A DNA stretch of 64,000 nucleotides from GWE2-40-63 sp041664345. Lineage in GTDB: Bacteria; Bacteroidota; Bacteroidia; Bacteroidales; SZUA-534. Position numbers and translations under genes: made by a program. How positions within the stretch are numbered: position 1 is the first letter of the stretch; the number at the start of each line of letters is the position of its first letter. The stretch covers positions 1-64,000 of the forward strand of contig JBAYKX010000017.1 of assembly GCA_041664345.1 (NCBI GenBank), in the 5' to 3' direction. Under the pieces are notes generated by a model, which did not search any database, was not told the origin of the DNA, and saw nothing but the letters and a program-made list of their open reading frames with translations. Shown piece after piece: positions 1 to 8,537 of this stretch.

Positions 1-60
1 CGGGCTGAGAAAGGCTTATTTGCAACAAAGAGAGAATGTTTTTTTAAATATGGCAAGGAA

Positions 61-94
61 AAGGGCTTGTACAAACAAAATTGTACAAGCCCTT
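61..94. terminator. Hairpin downstream of gapA
   Basis: A perfect 14-base inverted repeat (arms 61-74 and 81-94, AAGGGCTTGTACAA) surrounds a 6-base loop. It lies about 65 bases past the gapA stop, so it probably ends gapA transcription. The T-rich stretch on the minus strand begins some bases after the stem rather than directly at it, so this is a good hairpin but not a textbook terminator. Confidence 0.6.
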
Positions 95-158
95 AATTTA
101 TCAGGACTTTTTCAGTGCCCTCCATTGAAGCGGCTTGTATTTATTTTGTATAGCAAAA

Positions 159-1172
159 CTATGCGTGATCAACAGAATGCATGTGTTGAATAAGCTCTAC
201 AACTTTTGCAGAATAACCCATTTCGTTATCGTACCAAGAAACTACTTTTACAAAGTTATTGTTCAAACTGATTCCAGCACCTGCATCAAAAATGGAGGTT
301 CTTGTATCACCCGTAAAATCGTTTGAAACTACTGAATCCTCGGTATATCCTAAAACACCTTTCATTTCACCTTCACTCGCTTTTTTCATTGCTGCGCAAA
401 TAGCTTCATAAGAGGCACCTTTTTCCAAACGTACAGTTAAGTCAACTACAGAAACATCAGGAGTTGGTACACGGAATGCCATACCGGTTAGTTTTCCATT
501 CAATTCAGGAATAACTTTACCAACGGCTTTAGCGGCACCAGTTGATGAAGGAATGATATTTTGAGCAGCACCACGTCCACCTCTCCAGTCTTTTGATGAA
601 GGACCATCAACAGTTTTTTGTGTAGCTGTAGTAGCATGAACAGTGGTCATTAAACCTTCGAGGATGCCAAAATTATCGTGCAATACTTTAGCTATTGGAG
701 CTAAACAGTTGGTGGTACAAGATGCATTTGACACATAATCCATGTTTTTGGCGTATTTCTTATGGTTAACACCCATTACAAACATTGGAGTTTCATCCTT
801 TGATGGAGCTGACATAATTACTTTTTTAGCACCTGCATCCAAGTGACCTTTTGCTGTGTCTTTTGAAAGGAATAGTCCTGTTGACTCTACAACGTATTCA
901 GCACCCACTTCATTCCATTTCAATTCGGCAGGGTTTTTAACGGCAGTAACACGAATTGATTTTCCGTTAACAATTAATTTACCATCTTTTACTTCAACGG
1001 TTCCTTTAAATTGTCCGTGTGTTGAATCATATTTAAGCATATAAGCCATATAATCCACATCAATAAGGTCATTGATACCAACTACCTCAAATTTATCGTT
1101 TGCAACAGCAACACGAAAAACGAAACGGCCAATACGGCCAAACCCATTAATCCCAATTTTAATTTTTGACAT
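159..1172 (-). CDS. gapA: Glyceraldehyde-3-phosphate dehydrogenase, type I
   Basis: NAD-dependent glycolytic enzyme that oxidises glyceraldehyde 3-phosphate to 1,3-bisphosphoglycerate in the cytoplasm. The 337-residue length is normal for the family. The N-terminal Rossmann glycine motif INGFGRIGR is present, and the catalytic Cys sits in SNASCTTNC at about residue 153. The partner His lies in the TTVHATTATQ segment, and the C-terminal SWYDNEMGYS motif is intact. The ATG start gives the usual short MSKIKIGINGFG beginning. It is monocistronic: a good Bacteroidetes-type promoter lies just upstream and a hairpin downstream. Nothing about it is odd. Confidence 0.98.
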   Translation of the reverse strand: MSKIKIGINGFGRIGRFVFRVAVANDKFEVVGINDLIDVDYMAYMLKYDSTHGQFKGTVEVKDGKLIVNGKSIRVTAVKNPAELKWNEVGAEYVVESTGLFLSKDTAKGHLDAGAKKVIMSAPSKDETPMFVMGVNHKKYAKNMDYVSNASCTTNCLAPIAKVLHDNFGILEGLMTTVHATTATQKTVDGPSSKDWRGGRGAAQNIIPSSTGAAKAVGKVIPELNGKLTGMAFRVPTPDVSVVDLTVRLEKGASYEAICAAMKKASEGEMKGVLGYTEDSVVSNDFTGDTRTSIFDAGAGISLNNNFVKVVSWYDNEMGYSAKVVELIQHMHSVDHA

Positions 1173-1199
1173 AATGTATAATTTTTAAATATTAAATTA

Positions 1200-1230
1200 C
1201 AAATTGAACGCTACATGATTCAAAAACAAA
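1200..1230 (-). promoter_or_regulatory. Bacteroidetes-type promoter of gapA
   Basis: Read on the minus strand, TTTG (1230-1227) is followed by exactly 19 bases and then TCAATTTG (1207-1200). This matches the Bacteroidetes sigma-ABfr consensus TTTG-N19-TAnnTTTG at 9 of its 10 defined positions. Transcription would start near 1193, leaving a leader of about 20 bases before the gapA ATG. Confidence 0.6.
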
Positions 1231-1280
1231 AAATATGTTTTTAAAAATGCGCACAAATTTAAAAATTCGTATTTCAAAAA

Positions 1281-1310
1281 GCAAAAAAAAGCCGGACAAT
1301 TGCCCGGCTT
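1281..1310 (-). terminator. Rho-independent terminator of the propeller gene
   Basis: On the minus strand a GCCGG...CCGGC stem (1308-1304 with 1295-1291, extended by an inner CAATTG palindrome) is followed directly by eight T residues (1290-1283). It lies just past the stop of the gene at 1331-4294. Confidence 0.8.
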
Positions 1311-1330
1311 TCTGTCAAATAAATTTTTAT

Positions 1331-4294
1331 TTATTTTTTAATGAATCGGGTTGTACCCCGATGACATCCTGAATGAACGGTCAAAAGATAAGTTCCTTGC
1401 TGCAACTCATTAATTTTCAGTGTGATACTATTTTGTCCTTTCCATCTATTTCCTAAATCAGCGGTTTTAACAATTTGACCATTCATTTGAATCACCTCAA
1501 TTTTTACCGGAGCACCTTCAATCAAGGTAAAAGATAGGTTTAACTCTTCAAAAACTGGATTTGGATAAACATTCAAGGCTATTTTTTTTGTTAAACCTGT
1601 TTTTCCAGAACCATCTAACTCAGGTATGCCAACATAATTCCGGTCTTCAAAAAATCCCCGGCCATGAGTTCCAATATAGATTTTACCATAATTGCTACCA
1701 TTCCAATTAGGCATGTTCAATTGGGTAATTTGGAATACAGGTGCCGCACCAACTCCTTCCTGATACGATTCCCAATTAATAGATGAACCTGAAGTTACCT
1801 GACTAAAAATATTTGTTGTCTTGAATGTTCCCATATCGGTACCTATAATAACCGTGCTTTTCACTTTATCTAATTCGAATAGTGCACAATAAACGGGTAC
1901 TTTCGGTATGTTACCGGTAATATCGGTAAAATTTGAAAAAGAACCACTAGCAGCAATTGTTGTAGCCTGAGTAGTTAAATATAAATAGCTCTCATTCCCA
2001 TAATTTCCTAACGTAATAATCAAATTATCCGGATTATTTGGGTCACAGGCTATTCCTGTTATAGTACGGGAACCAAATCCTCCTATTTTAGTAAGCACTG
2101 TAATTGGTTTACCAAAAAGGTAATCAGCATCGGTATATTTGCGGGCTGCATTCAAATTTGAGAGGCGATATATTTCATTTTCACTGGTTGAAAAGAATAA
2201 GTTATTTCCATCCATTGAAAACTTCAATTGAGTAACATACTCTTCAGTGCCCATGGTATTCTTTTTAAGCGCTCTCCACCAATCCTTTTGAGTTAATGTT
2301 TTATTCCAATTGGCTGCATAAGGGGTAAGCCAAACCTCCCTTTTCATCCCAAGTGCAAACAAAGCCCTATAATTATCTCTATAATTGATGGTATCTCCCT
2401 CTTCATAAGTTTTATCCATGGTTAAAATAATGGGAGCTTTGTTAATGTTATAACTTGGGAAAACTACGGTAGTGTCTTTTGGATATCTTTTTTTTGCAAT
2501 AAATTTAACCGTATCGATTCCTAATGCATCATTATCAGTTTCCCAATAAGTGATGGGTGTTACAAACGAAGCCGATTGAGCATCTGGTTCCCAGTTACCC
2601 GAAGACCATTCTGCCATATCTGCTAAATCGGAGTTATAAAAGGTATTCCAATCACCGTAGTCTTTGTCATTATTACGCCATAAGCCTCCAAAATAAATAG
2701 TTCCATAAGCGATTGCGGGGTTAATTTGCGACATAACGGTATGTCCACCATCACCACCTAGCATTTGGAATCCATTTAAATCAGAATTGCCATACCCTTC
2801 AACAATCAATTGAGTTCCATTATCCTGAGTTCCTCCAAGCAAAAAACCATAACTATTCACCGCTACAGAATAAAACTGTGTTACATTATAGTTTTTATTC
2901 ATGGTTTTGAATTGATATTTTATTCCATCTTTGCCTAAGAAACCTCTTGAAATGCCGCCATCACTTCCTACAAATAGGGTTTGCGGATCTTTAGGATCAA
3001 AAACAAGGGCATGTTGGTCGGCATGAACATACAATGGGTTTAATTCATACATATTCCAAAGAGTTACCTGGCTCCATGCAAAAAGATCGCCTGTATTTGC
3101 AGCTTTTCCAAACCAAATATCCAATCCTCCAATAAATACTTCTTTGTTATTAGCTGGGTTAACGGCAATGCATAAATCATAGGTTCCTTGTGAACCAAAA
3201 GGTTGGAATAATGCAGAACCTCCTTTACCAATAACTACCCAATTATCGCCACCATCAGCTGATTTATAAATATTCCTTAATTGGCCTGAATGTGTAGCTA
3301 CAGCACAAAATACAACATTCGGATCTTGTGGTGAATAAGCAAATTCCATTCTACCAACATCGGAAGTAGTTATTAAATGACCGGTTTCTGGATTTTCCAA
3401 ATTATCAGTACCTGACTTTTCCAAGAAAACCGATGAACCTGCTTTTTTTACAAAACAGTGCTCTCCAATACTTGCAATAACAGAACCATCAGTAGCAATT
3501 TTAACATCAGTAGCCGTTCTATTATCATAAATGCTTACTTCCAATGGTGCAGGATTCCAGGAACTACCCCCATTTTCTGAAACTTTTAACCCTTTATAGG
3601 TTGCTGCATAGATTATATCGGGGTTGATGGGATCAGCCGCCATTTTATTAACTAATATAAACGCTGTGTCAACAGATGGTTCAGTTGAAGCAATTTTTGC
3701 AAAAGATTGTCCGTGATCGTTCGATTTCCATATTCCAGACCCTAAAATCATTGGGGTGGCAATATTTGTTCCATGGTTTCCAATAAAACCTTCACCGGTA
3801 CCAAAATAAATATCACCATTTGCCGCCTGACATATCGACACTATAGCTAAGTTTGCAAAATCTTCGGTGGTGGCACCATAATATTGTACCGACTCCCAAT
3901 ATTGTCCCGCAGAGGTAGATTTCCAAAGTCCTCCAGCCACTCCTCCAGCAAACATAATGTTTGAATTATCCTTGTCAATTAATAAGGCTCTGGTACGGCC
4001 TCCAACATTGTCAGGCCCTCTGTAAACCCAAGCTTCAACAGCACTTTTTTTGTTAGATATCTCTCTAAGTTGATTCTGAGCTCTATTAACATCAGCAATA
4101 TCAATGGTTTTTGTTTCCTGATTTGCCCGGATATTCATTATAAAATCAAAAGCTCCTTGTGCACCGTATGCAATTTTGTTCTGATAACTTCTTGATTCAA
4201 AGCTACGAACCGTTTCCTTGGCAGATGATAGAAAAAATATAATTCCTATCGTCATGGCAAGGAACATGCTAAAATATAAGTATTTGTTTTTCAT
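1331..4294 (-). CDS. Secreted sortilin/BNR-like beta-propeller protein with T9SS type A sorting domain
   Basis: A 987-residue exported protein. It starts with a hydrophobic signal segment (residues about 5-24). Most of the protein is made of WD40/YVTN or VPS10-sortilin-like propeller blades, recognisable by repeated units of the type GGLWKSTSAG, GIWKSNDHGQSF, KVSENGGSSW and IYKSADGGDNW. The last 85 or so residues are a type IX secretion sorting domain: LNVYPNP, then GQIVKTADLG, then GTYLLTVHSG and a basic end. Proteins of this build are usually delivered by T9SS to the cell surface or medium; BNR blades bind or cleave glycans in some relatives, but no catalytic residues can be named here. It stands alone with its own terminator. 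Confidence 0.85.
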   Translation of the reverse strand: MKNKYLYFSMFLAMTIGIIFFLSSAKETVRSFESRSYQNKIAYGAQGAFDFIMNIRANQETKTIDIADVNRAQNQLREISNKKSAVEAWVYRGPDNVGGRTRALLIDKDNSNIMFAGGVAGGLWKSTSAGQYWESVQYYGATTEDFANLAIVSICQAANGDIYFGTGEGFIGNHGTNIATPMILGSGIWKSNDHGQSFAKIASTEPSVDTAFILVNKMAADPINPDIIYAATYKGLKVSENGGSSWNPAPLEVSIYDNRTATDVKIATDGSVIASIGEHCFVKKAGSSVFLEKSGTDNLENPETGHLITTSDVGRMEFAYSPQDPNVVFCAVATHSGQLRNIYKSADGGDNWVVIGKGGSALFQPFGSQGTYDLCIAVNPANNKEVFIGGLDIWFGKAANTGDLFAWSQVTLWNMYELNPLYVHADQHALVFDPKDPQTLFVGSDGGISRGFLGKDGIKYQFKTMNKNYNVTQFYSVAVNSYGFLLGGTQDNGTQLIVEGYGNSDLNGFQMLGGDGGHTVMSQINPAIAYGTIYFGGLWRNNDKDYGDWNTFYNSDLADMAEWSSGNWEPDAQSASFVTPITYWETDNDALGIDTVKFIAKKRYPKDTTVVFPSYNINKAPIILTMDKTYEEGDTINYRDNYRALFALGMKREVWLTPYAANWNKTLTQKDWWRALKKNTMGTEEYVTQLKFSMDGNNLFFSTSENEIYRLSNLNAARKYTDADYLFGKPITVLTKIGGFGSRTITGIACDPNNPDNLIITLGNYGNESYLYLTTQATTIAASGSFSNFTDITGNIPKVPVYCALFELDKVKSTVIIGTDMGTFKTTNIFSQVTSGSSINWESYQEGVGAAPVFQITQLNMPNWNGSNYGKIYIGTHGRGFFEDRNYVGIPELDGSGKTGLTKKIALNVYPNPVFEELNLSFTLIEGAPVKIEVIQMNGQIVKTADLGNRWKGQNSITLKINELQQGTYLLTVHSGCHRGTTRFIKK

Positions 4295-4427
4295 GATGTT
4301 GTATTTTCAATCTTCAATAGTTTCAATTTCAAATAAGGCTCACAAGATAAAGAAAAATAAATTAACTATAAAAGTACCTAATCAGCAACTGCAATTGATA
4401 AACCTATTTAGCAGCATAAAAACCGCA

Positions 4428-5180
4428 TTATTTACTATTTAATGCCGTTTCCTTTTTAGCATGTGGGTTATAAATTCGACCAAACCGGTAACTTATGAAA
4501 ATAGCTAGGAAGTAAAATTTGTTCTGATTGTTTGCCATAATCTCCACTTTTTTAGGATAACAATCAAAGGTAATTCCGCATTCTAATGCATTAATTATTA
4601 AATCATTCTTACTAAACTCAAAACTACCTCCAATCTTTGCGTACAATCCAGGAAGTACTGAAAGTTCATCAAATCCTCTAAAATAGGAGGCACCTCCTTC
4701 AGGGTAAATTCCGATTTTTTTCACATCATCAAACTTTACTGTTTTAAAGGGTTCCGGTCCAACAACATAGTAAACAGGTTTTAAAACCCCAAGAACAGGT
4801 CCTAATTGATAAAACCACCTAATTTCAATTCCTCCTTTATCTTTTTTATCATAAAGAGTAATTAGATTGCCATATCCAAAGCGGAAATTGAGAAAATCGT
4901 TTTGTTTGCCAAAAACAAAACGACCATAATCGGGATTGGAAGTAAATTTTTTCTCCTTTTGATCTTTAATGGAAACCCATTCAATGGTGTACATGGTCTT
5001 TCGATGAATATTTTTCATCTTACCATAGGAATAACCTAATCCCCATCCATTGCTATTTAGGAGAATATCATAGGTGTGTTCATTTCTAATTAATGCTTTC
5101 TTTTCGTCCGATATATCTCCTTGAGCATTAACTTTCAGAAATACGAAACACAAACACAGAAAGAGAAATACATACTTCAT
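4428..5180 (-). CDS. Conserved exported protein of unknown function, probably outer-membrane associated
   Basis: A 250-residue protein with a clear signal peptide (about residues 1-19, ending VNAQ), so it is exported. The rest alternates short aromatic-rich beta-like segments (GWGLGYSYGK, FLNFRFGYGN, KFYFLAIFISYRFGR), which suggests a small outer-membrane barrel or barrel-associated protein. I do not recognise a named family. A GGAGG ribosome-binding site precedes the ATG. It is followed by about 130 bases with no gene and then the propeller gene; the small lipoprotein gene lies just upstream. Confidence 0.75.
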   Translation of the reverse strand: MKYVFLFLCLCFVFLKVNAQGDISDEKKALIRNEHTYDILLNSNGWGLGYSYGKMKNIHRKTMYTIEWVSIKDQKEKKFTSNPDYGRFVFGKQNDFLNFRFGYGNLITLYDKKDKGGIEIRWFYQLGPVLGVLKPVYYVVGPEPFKTVKFDDVKKIGIYPEGGASYFRGFDELSVLPGLYAKIGGSFEFSKNDLIINALECGITFDCYPKKVEIMANNQNKFYFLAIFISYRFGRIYNPHAKKETALNSK

Positions 5181-5235
5181 AAAAAAAATAAACCTCCATT
5201 AAAAGAGGTTCCATTTAACGAATAGTAAAATTTAG

Positions 5236-5361
5236 TTAGGCAGTTTGTTCAACCTCTGTGGGGCTGGCTTGAGAATAGGCTGGACAATCGGCAGTTTTGC
5301 ATGAGTTGAGCAAAACAATACCAAACAAAGCTATAACCACAAGGATAATTAATTTTTTCAT
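5236..5361 (-). CDS. Small lipoprotein (41 residues)
   Basis: ATG at 5361 opens a 41-residue frame: a lysine-rich start (MKKLIILVVIALFG), a hydrophobic stretch and the lipobox-like sequence LLNSC, then a short mature part CKTADCPAYSQASPTEVEQTA. Cleavage before Cys20 would leave a 22-residue lipopeptide anchored in a membrane. The composition (signal peptide, lipobox, polar tail) makes chance unlikely. It is on the same strand as the exported protein at 4428-5180, 55 bases upstream of it. Function unknown. Confidence 0.65.
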   Translation of the reverse strand: MKKLIILVVIALFGIVLLNSCKTADCPAYSQASPTEVEQTA

Positions 5362-5441
5362 GAGTTTAAATTTTAATCATTTACACCAATTTTGCATTCC
5401 GATTTTGCGATAAAAGTATGAAAATAAAATTTTAAACAAAA

Positions 5442-7589
5442 CTATTTCGAAAGCTCTTCCAACAAAATTACATCAAAGTTAGCTTTTTCTTTCTGAACTT
5501 TAACAAAAGTAGCTTTAACTTTGTTCGAATCGGTTATCCATTTTTTAAATTTTTGTTCGTCACACTTATTTACCAAGGTAATTGCTTTTCTTTTGCATAC
5601 TGTTAACATAGTGGCTTCAAACTTTTCGGGATTTTTTTCGTTAACCGGAATTTGCAACATGCATTCCATTGCTTTATCAAATTCATTCAAATTATAATGA
5701 ACAATCGATTTATTTATCAAGGCTTCTTTATATCTGGGTGATATATCTAAAGCTAACTGATAATACGTTAATGCTGCTTGTTTGTCACCCGTTAAATCAT
5801 AGCAAGTGGCCAAATTATTAATCACCTGTAAGTGATATGGATTTATTTTATAAGCTTCTAAAAATGCTTGTTTTGCCCCTTCCAGGTTTTTTAATGATGT
5901 TAGCGCTACTCCCTCGTAATATTTCATGGGAGTAGTAAAATTATCCAAAGTATATAACGTATTTTGAACGCTTCGTGCAGCTCTATAAGTTAAATTAAAA
6001 TTCTTCGTCTTTATACCATATTTTACTGCCCTGGCTGCTTTTTCACCTGAAATAAACTGCTTAGCAGCCCATACATTCAAAGTAGTAAGAATGAGCATGA
6101 AAAATATAAGGGCTGCTTTATAAACCTTGGATGGAATCCGCTTTTTCGATTTTTCATCGGAAGGTATTAGCAACAAAACCAACGCAAATAAAATAGCCAA
6201 CATTGAATTATGTGTAACCCGTTCACGTGGAAAAGAAACAAACATATCAACCATGAAACCTATTAAGAAAGCAAAAACCAACACTGAAAAGAGTCTAACC
6301 TGCCACTCATTTTGTTTTAAAAAATTGATAAGTGCAACGACAAGTATTCCTATATAAATAATCATATAAAACAAAAAACCTACAATTCCATTTTCGGAAA
6401 GTATCCAAAGGAAATCGTTGTGAGGTCTCTGAAAAAGCATGGTTCCATTCCTAATGTCATGCTCAAAACGGTCGAGGCCAAATTTTGGATATTCAATCCA
6501 CCATTGCCCTCCGCCTATTCCAAAAATTGGGTGCTCCTTAAGCAGTTCTATTGTGTTTTTCCAAACATACACCCTGGTTTGGGTAGATGTTGGCATTGGG
6601 GTTCCATAATCTTGCTGTAGCGTTGTTTCAGCATCAATTACCTGAGAAATTTTATCGGACACCATTTTTACCAATTTAACATCGGACTTCATCAAAAAGA
6701 GATATCCCGAAAAAAGTATTACTATGGGAACTACCAGCAGAGCAACTTTAAAACTATTCGTCAATAATTTTCCTGTTTGTTTGTATCTCATGAAAAACAG
6801 ATAAAAATAACCCAATAAACCAATAACGATAAATGCTAAGCCTGTTGCTCCCCAGATACCCTTTGAGGCTAGTATGAAAATAAAAAACAAAGCTGAAACC
6901 AAAACCAATCCGGAAATAATGCGCCAAACCTTTTTGTAAACTATCAGACCATAAATTGAGAACGGCAAACTCATGAATAAGAAGGATGAAAACAACAGCA
7001 CATTTGCCAAAGTGGATAAAACATGTCCAATAGCCTGCCTAAAATAATAGCCATAACTACCCGTTGCCGTATTAAATTGAGTAAAATCAGATTGCCACAA
7101 TTGCACATATCCGATGGCTAAATAGAAGGAGGCCATTATGAGTACTGACTTTATTAAAACATCCTCCCCTTTAGAATTATTCCGAAGCAATTGATATAAA
7201 TAAAAAAAACATAAAATATAGGTAGTTTCTTTTGTTAAATGGAAAAGTGCTTCTTTGTAATTAATTGCACCAATCATTGATATAACATTTACCAAAATAT
7301 ACAAAAGTGCAGAACCAAAAATGATTTTATCAACACTAGTAAAATAGAAAATAACTTTATCGGAAAACAACCGAATAGAAAAAGCAATGGTAAGTAATAA
7401 AATAAAAACTGTCAGCGCTAAGAATCTTGAATAAAGCACCGGATCAAGCAATTGGGTGGTATAAATAAAAGGTAAGGTTAATAAAAATAGTGAAACCAAT
7501 ACCCACTCAATATTTCCGAAAAACCGCTCAACGAATCGCATCATAAATTTAAATATATTGGAAGAATAGCTATTATTAAAAATCGACAT
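5442..7589 (-). CDS. O-antigen ligase/polymerase-like membrane protein with C-terminal TPR repeats
   Basis: About 715 residues. The first ~470 hold a dozen or so membrane helices. The large loop signature of the Wzy/WaaL family is present: a HPIFGIGGGQW segment followed by RPHNDFLWILSENGIVG with its conserved His. The C-terminal part (about 500-660) carries TPR-like helical repeats (NPYHLQVINNLATCYDLTGD, AALTYYQLALDISPRYKEAL). Members join or polymerise polysaccharide repeat units on the periplasmic side of the inner membrane; ligase and polymerase cannot be told apart by sequence. The frame can be opened from a TTG at 7592, but the ATG at 7589 is the likelier start. No other surface-polysaccharide gene is adjacent. 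Confidence 0.8.
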   Translation of the reverse strand: MSIFNNSYSSNIFKFMMRFVERFFGNIEWVLVSLFLLTLPFIYTTQLLDPVLYSRFLALTVFILLLTIAFSIRLFSDKVIFYFTSVDKIIFGSALLYILVNVISMIGAINYKEALFHLTKETTYILCFFYLYQLLRNNSKGEDVLIKSVLIMASFYLAIGYVQLWQSDFTQFNTATGSYGYYFRQAIGHVLSTLANVLLFSSFLFMSLPFSIYGLIVYKKVWRIISGLVLVSALFFIFILASKGIWGATGLAFIVIGLLGYFYLFFMRYKQTGKLLTNSFKVALLVVPIVILFSGYLFLMKSDVKLVKMVSDKISQVIDAETTLQQDYGTPMPTSTQTRVYVWKNTIELLKEHPIFGIGGGQWWIEYPKFGLDRFEHDIRNGTMLFQRPHNDFLWILSENGIVGFLFYMIIYIGILVVALINFLKQNEWQVRLFSVLVFAFLIGFMVDMFVSFPRERVTHNSMLAILFALVLLLIPSDEKSKKRIPSKVYKAALIFFMLILTTLNVWAAKQFISGEKAARAVKYGIKTKNFNLTYRAARSVQNTLYTLDNFTTPMKYYEGVALTSLKNLEGAKQAFLEAYKINPYHLQVINNLATCYDLTGDKQAALTYYQLALDISPRYKEALINKSIVHYNLNEFDKAMECMLQIPVNEKNPEKFEATMLTVCKRKAITLVNKCDEQKFKKWITDSNKVKATFVKVQKEKANFDVILLEELSK

Positions 7590-7728
7590 CAAAGATGATT
7601 AATTTTCATTTAAAAACCTGAAATGTAGCCGTTAATTTAATTTTTGCATAGAATCTCGAGAGAGGGGTACAAATAATAAAAGTAGCATAGTAGAAATAAT
7701 CTAGATTTTTTATTCCACGAAAGGGGGT

Positions 7729-7736
7729 TACCTTTG
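7729..7736 (+). promoter_or_regulatory. Bacteroidetes-type -7 element of the nitroreductase gene
   Basis: TACCTTTG is a perfect TAnnTTTG match 15 bases before the ATG at 7751. A T-rich stretch (7706-7711) lies at the expected -33 distance. The leader would be under 10 bases. Confidence 0.55.
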
Positions 7737-7750
7737 CAAAAATTAATCAA

Positions 7751-8380
7751 ATGAATACACTATTTAATCACCGCTCCATTCGAAAATACAAAAGTACACC
7801 CATTGAAGATACTTTATTGGAAAAGATATTGAATGCCGGAACGCGGGCGTCAAATACGGGAAATATGCAAATGTACAGCATAATAGTAACTACCGATGAG
7901 TTGATTCGGAAACAACTTTGGGAAATTCATTTTAAGCAGAATATGGTATTGGAAGCTCCGGTGCACCTAACTTTTTGTGCCGATATAAACCGGTTTAACC
8001 AATGGTGCCAACAGCGCGATACCGTTCCGGGATATGACAATTTTTTATGGTTTTATAATGCCTCTATAGATGCTTTGTTAGCGAGTCAAAATAGTTGCCT
8101 TGAAGCGGAAAAAAATGGACTTGGAATTTGCTATTTAGGTACCACTACTTATGCCGCCGATAAAATAGTTCAATTGTTAAATTTGCCCATGGGAGTTGTA
8201 CCTGTTACATCAATAGTTTTAGGTTACCCCGATGAGAATCCTAAATTAACCGATAGATTGCCACTTGAGGCCATTTTGCATTACGAGAAATATCAACCAT
8301 ATTCTTCCTCTGATATTGATAAACTGTATGCTGATAAAGAGGCTCTTCCGGGTACAAAAAAACTAATTGAAGAAAATTAA
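7751..8380 (+). CDS. Nitroreductase-family FMN oxidoreductase
   Basis: A 209-residue cytoplasmic flavoprotein. The family start NHRSIRKYKSTPIEDTLLEKI is followed by the FMN-binding ASNTGNMQMYS segment. Later comes the LASQNSCLEAEKNGLGICYLG stretch typical of the FRP/NfsA-like branch, and the PVTSIVLGYPDE motif near residue 160. Such enzymes use NAD(P)H to reduce nitroaromatics, quinones or flavins; the substrate cannot be read from sequence. It is divergently placed from the O-antigen ligase-like gene with a good -7 element of its own, and is probably monocistronic. Confidence 0.88.
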   Translation: MNTLFNHRSIRKYKSTPIEDTLLEKILNAGTRASNTGNMQMYSIIVTTDELIRKQLWEIHFKQNMVLEAPVHLTFCADINRFNQWCQQRDTVPGYDNFLWFYNASIDALLASQNSCLEAEKNGLGICYLGTTTYAADKIVQLLNLPMGVVPVTSIVLGYPDENPKLTDRLPLEAILHYEKYQPYSSSDIDKLYADKEALPGTKKLIEEN

Positions 8381-8537
8381 ACGGATAATTTGGCGCAAAT
8401 TTTTACTGAAAAGCGGTACAAAAAAAGTGATAATGTTCATTTTTCAAATTCTTTTTTTCAAACAATTAAAAATCAAGGATTCATGAACCAATGAAAAAAC
8501 ATACAACTTATTTGATGTTATAAAATACTGAATTTGA

